Source of the DNA: Corynebacterium marambiense
GTDB taxonomy: Bacteria; Actinomycetota; Actinomycetes; Mycobacteriales; Mycobacteriaceae
Assembly: GCF_016342275.1 (NCBI RefSeq)
Contig: NZ_JAEIOT010000004.1
Location: 1-64,000, forward strand
Length of the DNA stretch: 64,000 nt
Direction of reading: 5' to 3'
Shown: piece by piece, positions 18,901-26,743 of the stretch
How positions within the stretch are numbered: the stretch's first letter is position 1
Layout of the letters: every line of letters begins with the position of its first letter
Position numbers and translations under genes: made by a program
The notes under the pieces: model-generated
The model's input: only the letters and a program-made list of their open reading frames with translations
The model's database searches: none
What the model was told of the DNA's origin: nothing

Positions 18901-19173
18901 GAGCGCGGTGAGCCCGATTTCGATAGCCCGTTCGACGAGCTTATCCGGATCTGACGCACCGGAGAGAAAGCTGTAGGAACTCTGGGCGCGCAGTTCGGCG
19001 AAGGGATGCTCGACAGTCGGAACAATCGGCGGCCCGGACACGGTGGCCACCTCCAACACGGCTGGGTCGGGAAAAATCCGCTCAGCCCTCCCTCCGGAGA
19101 GAACTTTCTCCAGTGTCGCCCAGTCCATCGGGCATCCATTGACCCCAACACTGCCACCATCACCCCATTCCAT
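15997..19173 (-). CDS. dnaE2: Error-prone DNA polymerase DnaE2
   Basis: C-family polymerase used for SOS-induced translesion synthesis with ImuA' and ImuB. About 1058 residues. The PHP domain opens with HPFAELRAQSSYSFLSGAS (near 58-76). The palm has the catalytic acids in P-P-D-I-D-I-D-I-E (near 430), and the fingers contain GYPESHSQSFASLVYFSAWFKYHYP-like residues (starting F-P-E-S-H). The C-terminal OB fold is present. Start: ATG 19173 gives the M-x-W opening usual in corynebacterial DnaE2; GTG 19182 and ATG 19128 are alternatives, and no Shine-Dalgarno is seen, so the mRNA may be leaderless. imuA'-imuB lies 7.5 kb away. Confidence 0.92.
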   Translation of the reverse strand: MEWGDGGSVGVNGCPMDWATLEKVLSGGRAERIFPDPAVLEVATVSGPPIVPTVEHPFAELRAQSSYSFLSGASDPDKLVERAIEIGLTALGITDRDGFYSAVRFAEAAAGTGLGTVFGAELTLGEGEILCVLCRGADGYRRLSHAITDAHMAAGAKGSPVYPPLPILGERASGTWQILADSTWTERLSELIDAFGAERVTVQLSWTMCPGDVDGNEHLLAEAERRGLRTVVSTMPRAATRHDVRVAGAKHALRLRSGLADSEAHLHPMGGTWLRSGEDITRALPGGDRLCLTAVEVAAECAFTLDLLAPELPRFDIPDGHTEMSWLTELTLRRARTRYAGRGADLRSLVHQQLEHELSIIEKLDFPGYFLIVCDLVDFCRGRGILCQGRGSAANSVVCFALGITNVEPVGAGLLFERFLSPERDGPPDIDIDIESTRREEVIQYVYARYGRDNAAQVANVITYRRRGAVRDAGRALGHPQGACDAWAKGTAEPPADVVALAERFIGQPRHLGIHSGGMVICDRPIADVVPVEWARKSGRSIVQWDKDDCAAAGLVKFDLLGLGMLEALHHMIDLVAEHRGRTVNLWELDLAEPEVYAMLARADAVGVFQVESRAQMSTLPRLKPREFFDLVVEVALIRPGPIQGGSVHPYIRRRNGEEPVTYDHPCLEPALAKTLGVPLFQEQLMQMARDAAGFTGAEADALRRAMGSKRSPERMARIRDRFFTGLRENNGITGDVAENLWNKMVAFAAYGFPESHSQSFASLVYFSAWFKYHYPAEFCTGLLRAQPMGFYSPQSLIADARRHGVPVDPVSVNDSAAVADCPGGRIRLGLDLVRGVGVKAVQRIIAARSTGGSFTGVADLARRADLSIAQTEALARSGATDCLGIERRQARWEAGVAATEKNGMLPGISGIAAPALPGMTAFELLAVDIAATGVTHDRQPVALLRTALDARGIIPADRLLEQRDGARIRVAGIITHRQRPRTASGVTFLGMEDETGLMNIIVSPGLWARQRRLARTAHSLIIRGIIQNSSGAAAILADRLEPFPAAELLSTGSRDFR

Positions 19174-19273
19174 ATAGAACACAGTAGCGAATAGCTTTCC
19201 ATCGCATCATCCCTCATGCATGCGGCACCCACTCCCGCCCGGCCAGTCACCCGCCCACCCACACCCCCAACAC

Positions 19274-19312
19274 TAGACCGAGCTGTACACGAACGGGACA
19301 CACTGCTACGGT
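19274..19312 (+). promoter_or_regulatory. metQNI promoter with McbR-like operator
   Basis: TAGAC-CGAGCT-GTACA (19274-19289) matches the McbR motif TAGAC-N6-GTCTA at 8 of 10 positions. TGTACA (19284-19289) is a plausible -35 with TACGGT (19307-19312) as -10, spacer 17. A second weaker site CAGAA-TGCTCT-GTCTA is at 19329-19344. The leader of about 120 bases before metQ has no recognised riboswitch. Confidence 0.5.
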
Positions 19313-19439
19313 GATACAAGCGGAATGGCAGAATGCTCTGTCTAGCCCCCACCGGGGTGCCCGCGCACCACTTCTCCACCGCGTCAACCGGGTGGAACAG
19401 ATAGATATACAGTCAGACCCCGACAGAAAGCTTGAACCC

Positions 19440-20336
19440 ATGAACCTCCGCCGTTTCACCACCCTCGCCGCCGCCGGCATCTTCGCCGCGGGGTCCCTCG
19501 TCGCCTGCGGAAACGACTCCGCCGACTCCACCAGCGCCTCCGGTGACGAAAGCAAGAAGATCACCATCGGCACCACCGACGCCGGCGGTAAGGCATGGGA
19601 GGTCTTCGAGGAGGAGGCCGACAAGGCGGGCATCGACCTCGACATCGTCAACTACTCGGACTACAACACCCCGAACAAGGCACTGTCCGAGGGACAGCTC
19701 GACGTCAACCTCTTCCAGCACCTGAAGTTCCTCTCCGAGTACAACGTCGGCACCGGAGATGACCTCACCCCCATCGGCTCCACCGAGATCGTTCCGCTGG
19801 CTCTGTTCTGGAAGGACCACGATTCCCTCGACGGCATCGAAGGCTCGTCCGTCGCCATCCCGAACGATTCCTCCAACCAGGGCCGCGCCATCAACGTGCT
19901 GGTCCAGGCGGGTCTCGTGACCCTCAAGGAGTCCGGCCTCATCACCCCCACCCCGGCCGACATCGACGCGGACAACTCCAAGGTCTCCGTCACTCCGGTC
20001 GCCGCCCCGCAGACCACCACCGTCTACCACGAGGGCAAGCCCGCCATCATCAACAACACCTTCCTGGACCGGGCCAACATCGATCCGAAGTCCTCAGTCT
20101 TCCAGGATGACCCAACCTCCGAGGAGGCCGAGCCCTACATCAACGCCTTCGTCGTCCGCGCCGAAGACGCCGACAACAAGGGCCTCCAGGAACTCGTCGA
20201 GATCTGGCAGGGTGACGCCGTCACCGAGGCCGTCGCCGAGGAGTCCAAGGGCACCTCAGTCCCCGTCAAGCGCTCCGCCGCTGATCTGAAGGAGATCCTG
20301 GATCGCCTCGAGGACAAGCTCAAGGACCAGAAGTAG
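19440..20336 (+). CDS. metQ: Methionine-binding lipoprotein MetQ
   Basis: NlpA-family (PF03180) substrate-binding lipoprotein, 298 residues, lipobox L-V-A-C near residue 22. Family segments: ITIGTTDAGGKAWEVFEEEADKAGI, the Y-S-D-Y-N-T-P-N-K-A-L motif, LDVNLFQHLKFL and the IPNDSSNQGRAI part of the ligand cleft. Delivers D- or L-methionine to MetI/MetN. In C. glutamicum metQNI is a high-affinity methionine importer controlled by McbR, consistent with the operator seen upstream. ATG at 19440 follows AGAAAG. Dnae2 runs in the opposite direction from the same 266-base gap. Confidence 0.94.
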   Translation: MNLRRFTTLAAAGIFAAGSLVACGNDSADSTSASGDESKKITIGTTDAGGKAWEVFEEEADKAGIDLDIVNYSDYNTPNKALSEGQLDVNLFQHLKFLSEYNVGTGDDLTPIGSTEIVPLALFWKDHDSLDGIEGSSVAIPNDSSNQGRAINVLVQAGLVTLKESGLITPTPADIDADNSKVSVTPVAAPQTTTVYHEGKPAIINNTFLDRANIDPKSSVFQDDPTSEEAEPYINAFVVRAEDADNKGLQELVEIWQGDAVTEAVAEESKGTSVPVKRSAADLKEILDRLEDKLKDQK

Positions 20337-20392
20337 CACTACCCCAGCTTTCAGCTGGTCACCCCGCCGATCATGACGGAAATGACCAGCCC

Positions 20393-20424
20393 ACCGGCCC
20401 CGGCGGAGTACCGTCGGGGCCGGT
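20393..20424 (+). terminator. Strong hairpin between metQ and metN
   Basis: Two 14-base arms (starting ACCGGCCCCG and ending CGGGGCCGGT) pair around a four-base AGTA loop, with a single G-T pair. A weaker arm pair GCTGGTCA...TGACCAGC (about 20353-20390) precedes it. No T-run follows. Probably protects metQ mRNA or partly terminates, to make more binding protein than transporter. Confidence 0.5.
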
Positions 20425-20491
20425 GGCACGCCGTGACGGCGGCATCCATCCAGCAGACACCTGCTCCTCCTCACAGAATCGAGCACACACC

Positions 20492-21535
20492 GTGGCAGAC
20501 ACCGACACCTCACAGCCGGGAACCAGGGTCGAGTTCCGGAACATCACCAAGGTGTTCACGAACAAGAAAACATCGACCACCGCTCTCGATGACGTCTCCC
20601 TGACCGTCGAACCGGGCGAGATCATCGGAATCATCGGATACTCCGGTGCAGGTAAATCCACCCTGGTCCGGATGATCAACGGCCTGGACACCCCCACATC
20701 CGGGGAACTGCTCCTCGACGGCGTCGATGTCGTCGGCATGTCCGAGAAGAAACTGCGTCAGCTACGGCGCCGGATCGGCATGATCTTCCAGCAGTTCAAC
20801 CTGTTCAGCTCCCGTACGGCTGCGGGCAACATCGCCTACCCACTGAAGCTCGCGGGGGTCGGCGCCGCGGACCGTAAACGCCGGGTGCAGGAACTCCTGG
20901 AGTTCGTCGGCCTGGGCGACAAGGGTGACAGTTACCCCGAGCAGCTATCCGGTGGGCAGAAGCAGCGTGTCGGTATCGCCCGCGCACTGGCGACGAATCC
21001 GTCGCTCCTGCTCGCCGATGAGGCGACCAGCGCCCTCGACCCCGAGACGACCCACGATGTCCTGGACCTGCTCCGGAAGGTCAACCGGGAGCTGGGGATC
21101 ACGATCGTCGTGATCACCCACGAGATGGACGTGGTACGCAAGATCGCCAACAAGGTGGCCGTGATGGAGAGCGGCAGGGTCGTCGAGTGGGGCAGCGTGT
21201 ATGAGGTGTTCTCCAATCCACAGACCCCGGTGGCCCGGAAGTTCGTCGCCACGACCCTGCGCAATACCCCGGATCAGGTGGAGGCCGACGATCTCCTCGC
21301 CGGCGAGGGAAGACTGTTCACCATCAACCTCACCGAGAACTCGGGTTTCTTCACCGCCGCCGCCCATGCCCGCTCCGCCGGCGTGAGCATCAACATCGTC
21401 CACGGCGGTATCACCACCCTGGAGCACCACTCCTTCGGCAAGGTCACCGTCCGACTCACCGGCGATGACGCCCCCATCGAGACGTTCCGTGACGCCCTGG
21501 ACCGCACCACCGACATCGAGGAGATCCTCAGATGA
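20492..21535 (+). CDS. metN: Methionine ABC transporter ATP-binding protein MetN
   Basis: 347-residue ATPase of the methionine importer. Walker A (GYSGAGKST) at 49-57, LSGGQKQR signature near 150, Walker B (LLLADEAT) near 170, H-loop ITHEMDV near 205. The C-terminal 80 residues form the NIL regulatory domain that binds methionine and inhibits transport. GTG 20492 is chosen because it gives the usual short lead to V-E-F-R-N-I; no clear ribosome site is seen. The frame upstream (to 20423) contains the hairpin. Stop overlaps metI start by four bases. Confidence 0.93.
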   Translation: MADTDTSQPGTRVEFRNITKVFTNKKTSTTALDDVSLTVEPGEIIGIIGYSGAGKSTLVRMINGLDTPTSGELLLDGVDVVGMSEKKLRQLRRRIGMIFQQFNLFSSRTAAGNIAYPLKLAGVGAADRKRRVQELLEFVGLGDKGDSYPEQLSGGQKQRVGIARALATNPSLLLADEATSALDPETTHDVLDLLRKVNRELGITIVVITHEMDVVRKIANKVAVMESGRVVEWGSVYEVFSNPQTPVARKFVATTLRNTPDQVEADDLLAGEGRLFTINLTENSGFFTAAAHARSAGVSINIVHGGITTLEHHSFGKVTVRLTGDDAPIETFRDALDRTTDIEEILR

Positions 21536-22215
21536 CCACCACAACCCAAGCACTGGACTTCGACTGGGACCGTTTCGGCGGTACCTTCATCGACGCGATC
21601 GGTGACACGCTGCTCATGGTCATCGTGACCATGATCGTCGGCGGATTCCTCGGACTGATCATCGGCGTCCTGCTCTACAGCACCCGCTCCCAGGGGGTGC
21701 TGCGCAACAAGTTCGTCTACACCGCGCTCAACCTGCTGGTGAACTTCATCCGACCGATCCCGTTCATCATCCTCATCGCCGCGATCGGCCCCCTGACCCT
21801 GAAGGTCATCGGGACGACCGTCGGCACGAATGCGGTCATGTTCGTCATGTCTATCGCCGCAACCTTCGGGGTCGCCCGGATCGTGGAGCAGAACCTGGTG
21901 TCCATCGATCCCGGTGTCGTCGAGGCGGCCCGCGCGATGGGTGCCTCCCCCCTGAAGATCATCACCTCGGTGATCATCCCCGAGGCACTCGGACCGTTGA
22001 TCCTGGGTTACACCTTCCTGTTCATCGCCGTCGTCGACATGTCGGCGATGGCCGGGATCATCGGCGGTGGCGGTCTCGGTGATTTCGCCATTACCTACGG
22101 ATATCAGTCCTTCAACTGGTCGGTCACGCTGGTGGCCACTCTGGCGATCATCGTCATCGTGCAGATCACCCAGCTCCTGGGCAACTGGCTATCCAAGAAG
22201 GTCATGCGCCGCTAG
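21532..22215 (+). CDS. metI: Methionine ABC transporter permease MetI
   Basis: MetI-type permease with five hydrophobic helices, 227 residues. The EAA coupling loop is VVEAARAMGASPLKIITSVIIPEALGPL (from about 126), and NFIRPIPFIILI is a family motif. The ATGA overlap with metN couples translation. It is the last gene of metQNI and is followed by the terminator at 22273-22322. Confidence 0.94.
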   Translation: MTTTTQALDFDWDRFGGTFIDAIGDTLLMVIVTMIVGGFLGLIIGVLLYSTRSQGVLRNKFVYTALNLLVNFIRPIPFIILIAAIGPLTLKVIGTTVGTNAVMFVMSIAATFGVARIVEQNLVSIDPGVVEAARAMGASPLKIITSVIIPEALGPLILGYTFLFIAVVDMSAMAGIIGGGGLGDFAITYGYQSFNWSVTLVATLAIIVIVQITQLLGNWLSKKVMRR

Positions 22216-22272
22216 CTCAGTTCAGGCAGTTCAGAGCTCCCCGTTACGCCGGTAGCGGAGCCGGTGTAACAC

Positions 22273-22322
22273 GAGATCCCCGGTGTCGGGCGTCAACGGT
22301 GACTCCCGACACCGGGGATCTC
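22273..22322 (+). terminator. Terminator after metI
   Basis: Perfect 18-base-pair stem (GAGATCCCCGGTGTCGGG and its complement) with a 14-base loop, starting 58 bases after the metI stop. There is no long T-run, as is common in high-GC actinobacteria. Could work in both directions; on the minus strand it lies beyond the pelF remnant. Confidence 0.75.
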
Positions 22323-22409
22323 CGGCTTCAGGTCACGTACCCAGCCACGGCGAGAGCCATAGCTACGGGGACGCTCCGGGAGTGAACGAATAGATGACGT
22401 ATCTGTCCG

Positions 22410-24386
22410 TCAGTGACGCCCCAGGACGCGGAGCACGGCCCGACTCGCGGCGCGGGCGGTCGCACCACCGACGCCCCGCGCTCCCCCGGTGACCTTCCCG
22501 ACGCAGTTACGGACGACGGATGAGCGACGTACCCCAGCCAGCGCGCGACGCCAGTTCTGTTCGTATGAACTGACCCGAAGCCACCGTCGCCCCGGATAGT
22601 TCTCGCTGACCTCGGCGACGCTGATCGCGCTGACAATATCGCCCGAACCACTCCCAAGATCCGCCGTCCGGTCACGGACGACGTCAGGACCACCGGCGCC
22701 GAGACAGCGGTGCGTTGTACCTGGCCATCACGGTCGGCATGAGGAACGTTCCACGGAGCCGGGCGAGCGCGTTGAGGTGCCAGGTCTTGTACAGCTCACC
22801 GGATTCGACGACCGATGCGATCCCTCGGGCGAGGGCTTCGGTGTCTCCGGGACGGACGAGGACGCTGCAGGGCCCAACGACCTCGCCGTCGGGTCCGGGG
22901 AGTGGCAGACAGACGAGCTCATCCATGCCGCCAACATCGGTGCCCACGACCGGGAGACCGCAGGCCATGGTTTCGAGGACGACGATGGGTTGCCCCTCGT
23001 TGAAGCTGGCGAGAACCAGACCATCGTAGGTGTGCAGCCGCTCTCGGATGTTCACTGTCCCCTCGAAGTTGACGTAGTCCTCGATGCCCAGTTCCCGGGC
23101 GTAGTCGACACACTTCTCGTAGTATTCGGGAAGGTGGTCCGTCGGCCCGAGGATGTCCACGATGATGTCTTCATGTCCCCCGGACACGAGAGCTGCGACG
23201 GAACTCAGTAGTTCGTAAATGCCTTTGATGGGAACGGCCGGGCGATACAGGCGAAGCGCCACTGCTTCTTGGACCCCGCGGCAATCTCGGCCAGTACCGC
23301 TTCCCGGATGTCCCGTCCCTCGGCGAAGTCCTCCCAGCGCATTCCGTTGGGGAGCACTCGGATTTGGCGGGGTCTCCCCCGAGCGCTGCAGCCTCCTCAA
23401 TGGCCGAGGGATACAGGTAGGTGATGTGGTCGGCCGAAGGATAGAGGATCGCCCCCATCTCGATCCACCACCGGGTCCACAGATATTCCAGGGTGTTGGT
23501 AGGCAGCCCAAGGTGACTGCTCCGGGTGACCGGGAGACTCATCGTACGACCAGGGAGGGTGTTCACCGTGTCACGGATATAGAGGGATATAGAGGTTGTG
23601 TTCCGTGAGCAGGAAGGCACCGTCATGTTGCCGGGCCGCAACGGATGCGACGAGGCTCGCGTAGCCCGTCGTGTGGGCATGATAGATCTTCGCCGGTGCG
23701 TGGATGCGGTCGATGAGTGCGTAAGCGAGGGAGAAGAAGTCCCGGACGGTCCAAAACAGGTTCCCGACCGTGGCGTCGTCATGGTCGGGCGTCGCCCGGA
23801 TGGCGGCCTCCATCATTGCCCGCGTCCGAATGACTAGCCAGAGCCGCCAGGTCCGGGTCTGCGGGTTGACGGATTCGGACCACAACTGCCACAACTGCGC
23901 GGGATCTCCATTGATTCCCGATTCGAGTGCGGAGACGAACCACTGGGTCACCTCGCCATCGGATCTGTCCCCCGCCCCGTGCGATCATGGACCGCGACGT
24001 TGAAGTCATCTCCTCGGGGGAGAGGTAGATGACATCGATCCAGGCCACGTTGGCCGGAACTCCGTAGAGGTACTCTCGATGGCGGTCGAGGCTCAGACGA
24101 TGTGGATGACGTATGCAAAGTCCGGATTGTGGGTGCTGATGTCATAAACCACCACAGGCACCCCGCCTTTGAGAAAGGGATATGTCGATTCCATGACGAT
24201 AGCGACATCGACCGAGTCCAGTTCGAACGAGGACTCGGAGACGACTCTCCGACACTCCCGGACCCCCACATCGCGGCGACGATATCTACGACCGTCAGGA
24301 TGAGTAGCGCCAGAGCCAATGGAACGATACCAGCACCCCGAGCGCGCCCGCCCACCGCACGGACTGCGCGTGAACGACACCGACAT
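22410..24386 (-). pseudogene. Decayed PelF-like (DUF3492 + GT4) glycosyltransferase, copy 1
   Basis: Pieces of one protein are scattered over all three minus frames in the right order. They are an N-terminal DUF3492 part (VDVAIVMESTYPFLKGG, from about 24210), EYLYGVPANVAWIDVIYLS, TQWFVSALESG...RDFFSLAYALIDRIHAPAKIYHAHTTGYASL, LGLPTNTLEYLWTRWWIEMGAILYP, RVLPNGMRWEDFAEGRDI, PIKGIYELLSS, and a GT4 C-terminal part with SFNEGQPIVVLETMACGLPVVGTD. About seven frameshifts are needed to join them. One is caused by a 10-base tandem duplication at 23575-23594. The tail ending at 22410 reads RCLGAGGPDVVRDR and an Arg/Ala-rich stretch. PelF family members use UDP-glucose in exopolysaccharide synthesis. 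Confidence 0.75.
23575..23594. repeat. 10-base tandem duplication inside the pelF remnant
   Basis: GGATATAGAG occurs twice head to tail. Removing one copy restores the reading N-L-Y-I-R-D-T-V between two neighbouring frames, so this duplication is a visible inactivating mutation. Confidence 0.8.
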
Positions 24387-24499
24387 CCGGCTAGCTCCGT
24401 GCGGAAAGTCTCAATACGACATCCACGAGCGTCCTGACTACCACCCGCGCAGGCCCCGTCACAAGTCAGCACGCAGCAAGCTCATCGACGAGGGCCGGG

Positions 24500-24841
24500 G
24501 TACCCGATGATCGGAAATATCGCCTGCCAAGTATCCACACAGCCTCCCCAGGGCAACTGCGTCACCGCCACCGGCGGCTGTCAGAAGTACTGGGATCTGC
24601 TCCACCGGGCCGGGCGCGGGACGGCAGGGACCTGCGGTGGCGTCAGCCAGTGACACCACGTCGATCCAGCGCACTGACGCAGGTATCCCGTAGCGGTGGG
24701 TACAAATGGACGATCCCGAAGCTCAGCTCCGGATTCGCCGCCAGCAACTGGTCGACAACCGTCCCGACCCCACCGATATGGAACGGGTACCCGGAATCGA
24801 CGATGAGCAGCACATCGACCGAGGAAGTTCAGTTGTGTCAT
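24500..24841 (-). pseudogene. N-terminal remnant of a second PelF-like glycosyltransferase
   Basis: The minus strand from about 24825 reads VDVLLIVDSGYPFHIGGVGT, then VVDQLLAANPELSFGIVHL, the same pattern as the N-terminus of copy 1. One shift later it reads YGIPASVRWIDVVSLADA, aligned with YGVPANVAWIDVIYLSPE of copy 1. After that homology is lost. It seems to be a truncated tandem paralogue upstream of copy 1. About 110 bases between the two copies (24387-24499) carry no recognised gene. Confidence 0.6.
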
Positions 24842-24868
24842 CTCCCGTCCGGCGAATGATCAGCGGAT

Positions 24869-25909
24869 TCACTCACCCGGATCCAGACTCCGGAACCCGA
24901 TCACGCACCAGGTGTCCGCCGCCGCGGGTTCCTTACCGCAGGATTTCAGGACCGGAGGCAGCTCGCGGTGCCGGAGCTCCACCGACCAGCGGCCCCCACC
25001 GGGCCGGGCGACCGTACGGCGCACGGTATCGGTACCGGCGGGATCTTCCACTGCGGATACTACGAGTTCACCCGGCGCCACCGGGTATCCTTTCGCGGAC
25101 AGTTCCGCCGCCACATGGACCTCGGCGGCCTGACCGGGCCCGTCGTAGCATCCGCGGCCTCGCAGCCCAGGTAGTGGCAATTCACCACGCGCCAGGGTCG
25201 CCAGCATCGCCATCCCCTGATCTGTGCTCATCCGACCGTAGGAGTATCCCCAGGGCAGGAGAATCATCGACGGTGCGAACCGATGTCCGCCGGTATGCGA
25301 GGACTCCCACACCACATCGACCGTGTCGTTGATCCCCGCGGCCTGCTCCGCGCCCCCGACAGCGCAGGGGTCCCCGTTCCTTCTCCGGAGAAGCGTCTCC
25401 ATCGAGGAGGCCGCGGCGCGCATGGCACTCGCCATCGGACGCCCCTTCACCGCGCAGCACAGGTCCCGTTTACCGTGGGTACAGACGAGAACCAGGGGGT
25501 GGGGGACCCGGCGCGCCCCCAGCGCGGTGTTGAGTTCCGGCCCGCTCAGATCCAGGGCGAAGATGTCTTCCATCCCGCCGGGTAAGTCGTAGGCCTCGAT
25601 CGTCGGTGGTGGTGCATCCGGATCGGGCGATGAGGTGAAGATCAGGTACGCCCGGACAGGAGCCCCCTCTCGCGTGTCCCGTCCGGGACGGCGGATCAGG
25701 TGGAACGCGGCCCCTGCCGAGTCCACGAGTTCCCTGATTCGCCCTGTGAGTTCCGCTCCGAGGGCATCGCCGTCGAGCACATCCCGTCCCCATCCGTGGG
25801 CATGCTCGACGATGAGGTAGGTGGTTCCTTTCTTCGCGGTTCCCGGCAGTGGTTCACGATGATCGTCGGAGCACCTCGGGGGGCGTCCGGAATCAGTTCT
25901 GGAACTCAT
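24869..25909 (-). CDS. Sucrase/ferredoxin-like family protein
   Basis: 346 residues of the Suc_Fer-like family (PF06999), which contains a thioredoxin-like [2Fe-2S] ferredoxin domain. The cluster-binding pattern is C-T-H-G-K-R-D-L-C-C (near 142-151) plus H-T-G-G-H-R-F-A-P near 205-213; WESSH and LLPWGYSYGRM are also typical. Role unknown in actinobacteria; a redox function is inferred. ATG 25909 may be too early: a later start near residue 28 (before TTYLIVEHAHGWGRD) is possible. Alone in its operon, next to the pelF remnants. Confidence 0.85.
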   Translation of the reverse strand: MSSRTDSGRPPRCSDDHREPLPGTAKKGTTYLIVEHAHGWGRDVLDGDALGAELTGRIRELVDSAGAAFHLIRRPGRDTREGAPVRAYLIFTSSPDPDAPPPTIEAYDLPGGMEDIFALDLSGPELNTALGARRVPHPLVLVCTHGKRDLCCAVKGRPMASAMRAAASSMETLLRRRNGDPCAVGGAEQAAGINDTVDVVWESSHTGGHRFAPSMILLPWGYSYGRMSTDQGMAMLATLARGELPLPGLRGRGCYDGPGQAAEVHVAAELSAKGYPVAPGELVVSAVEDPAGTDTVRRTVARPGGGRWSVELRHRELPPVLKSCGKEPAAADTWCVIGFRSLDPGE

Positions 25910-26060
25910 GTTCCAAGAATAACCGCGACCGGATCAGACGTAGGCGGGCGGCAACCGCAGCTCAACGGAGCGGGGGTGTTTTCGCAACAATTCTCTCACG
26001 ATCGTGCTCAATTCGGCTGAGGGCTTTCGCCGATGCCCCGGCGACAGTTACCGTGAAGCC

Positions 26061-26732
26061 ATGATTCTCCCGCCTGTGAAATTCTCGCCGCGACGCACCG
26101 CCGGGGTTCTCGTGCTGGCCGGAGTCCTCGTCGTCTCCGCCTGCGACGCCCCCGGCGACGAGGACCGTTCGGTTGAACCTGTCACTGCGGTGGGCACAGT
26201 CACCTCCACTATGACGAAGACGTCCGCGCCGATCAGCCAGGAGGCGACGGACACCACCGGCACCGCGCGGGCCGACGCCGGTCTCACCCCGCTGGGGGAC
26301 GCCGACACCACGATGAAAACGTTGCGTCCGGAGCCGAGTTCACAGCTTGTGGTCACCGGGGTGCGACTGGGAACGCACGAGGGCTTCGATCGCGTGGTCT
26401 TCGACCTCACTGGTGACGGGGCCCCGGGGTGGTTCATCGACTACAACGACCGTCCTGTCCAGCAGGGCAGCGGTTTCCCCATCGAGTTCCCGGGTGATTC
26501 CGCACTCGAGGTCAACATTGACGGCACAACGTATCCCTTCACCCTCGGCATCGATCCTCCCCAGATCGGGACGACGGTGGGACCCGGTCCCATCGTCGCC
26601 GGGGTGACCTCCAGCGGGAGCTTCGAGGGGCGAACCCAGTTCGTCATCGGTGTGAACGGTGGCAAGCACCCCTATTCTGTACAGACTCTGGATAATCCCT
26701 CCCGGCTGGTCATCGACATCCTACGGAGATAG
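26061..26732 (+). CDS. AMIN-like domain lipoprotein
   Basis: 223 residues. A signal peptide with lipobox V-S-A-C (Cys near 30) is followed by a Thr/Asp-rich linker, then one AMIN-like domain from about 95 to 222 (LVVTGVRLGTHEGFDRVVFDL; FVIGVNGGKHPYSVQTL; RLVIDI at the end). Such domains occur in secreted actinobacterial proteins of unknown role; AMIN domains elsewhere bind cell-wall structures. ATG 26061 is used because the upstream part of the frame is not signal-like. Convergent with imuB, 11 bases apart. Confidence 0.85.
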   Translation: MILPPVKFSPRRTAGVLVLAGVLVVSACDAPGDEDRSVEPVTAVGTVTSTMTKTSAPISQEATDTTGTARADAGLTPLGDADTTMKTLRPEPSSQLVVTGVRLGTHEGFDRVVFDLTGDGAPGWFIDYNDRPVQQGSGFPIEFPGDSALEVNIDGTTYPFTLGIDPPQIGTTVGPGPIVAGVTSSGSFEGRTQFVIGVNGGKHPYSVQTLDNPSRLVIDILRR

Positions 26733-26743
26733 GGTCGGGCCGG

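Noticed and set aside
19175..19190. SOS box at dnaE2
   Set aside because: TAGAACACAGTAGCGA matches only 8 of 12 fixed positions, so it was not listed as a regulatory feature.
22328..22693. 121-codon minus frame after the glycosyltransferase remnant
   Set aside because: A neighbouring frame continues the remnant (RCLGAGGPDVVRDR) and ends at 22410; this frame has no motif of its own.
22684..23511. Treating the 275-codon glycosyltransferase C-terminus as an intact gene
   Set aside because: Its first 90 residues are low-complexity and do not resemble a glycosyltransferase, while the missing N-terminal domains lie in other frames just upstream.
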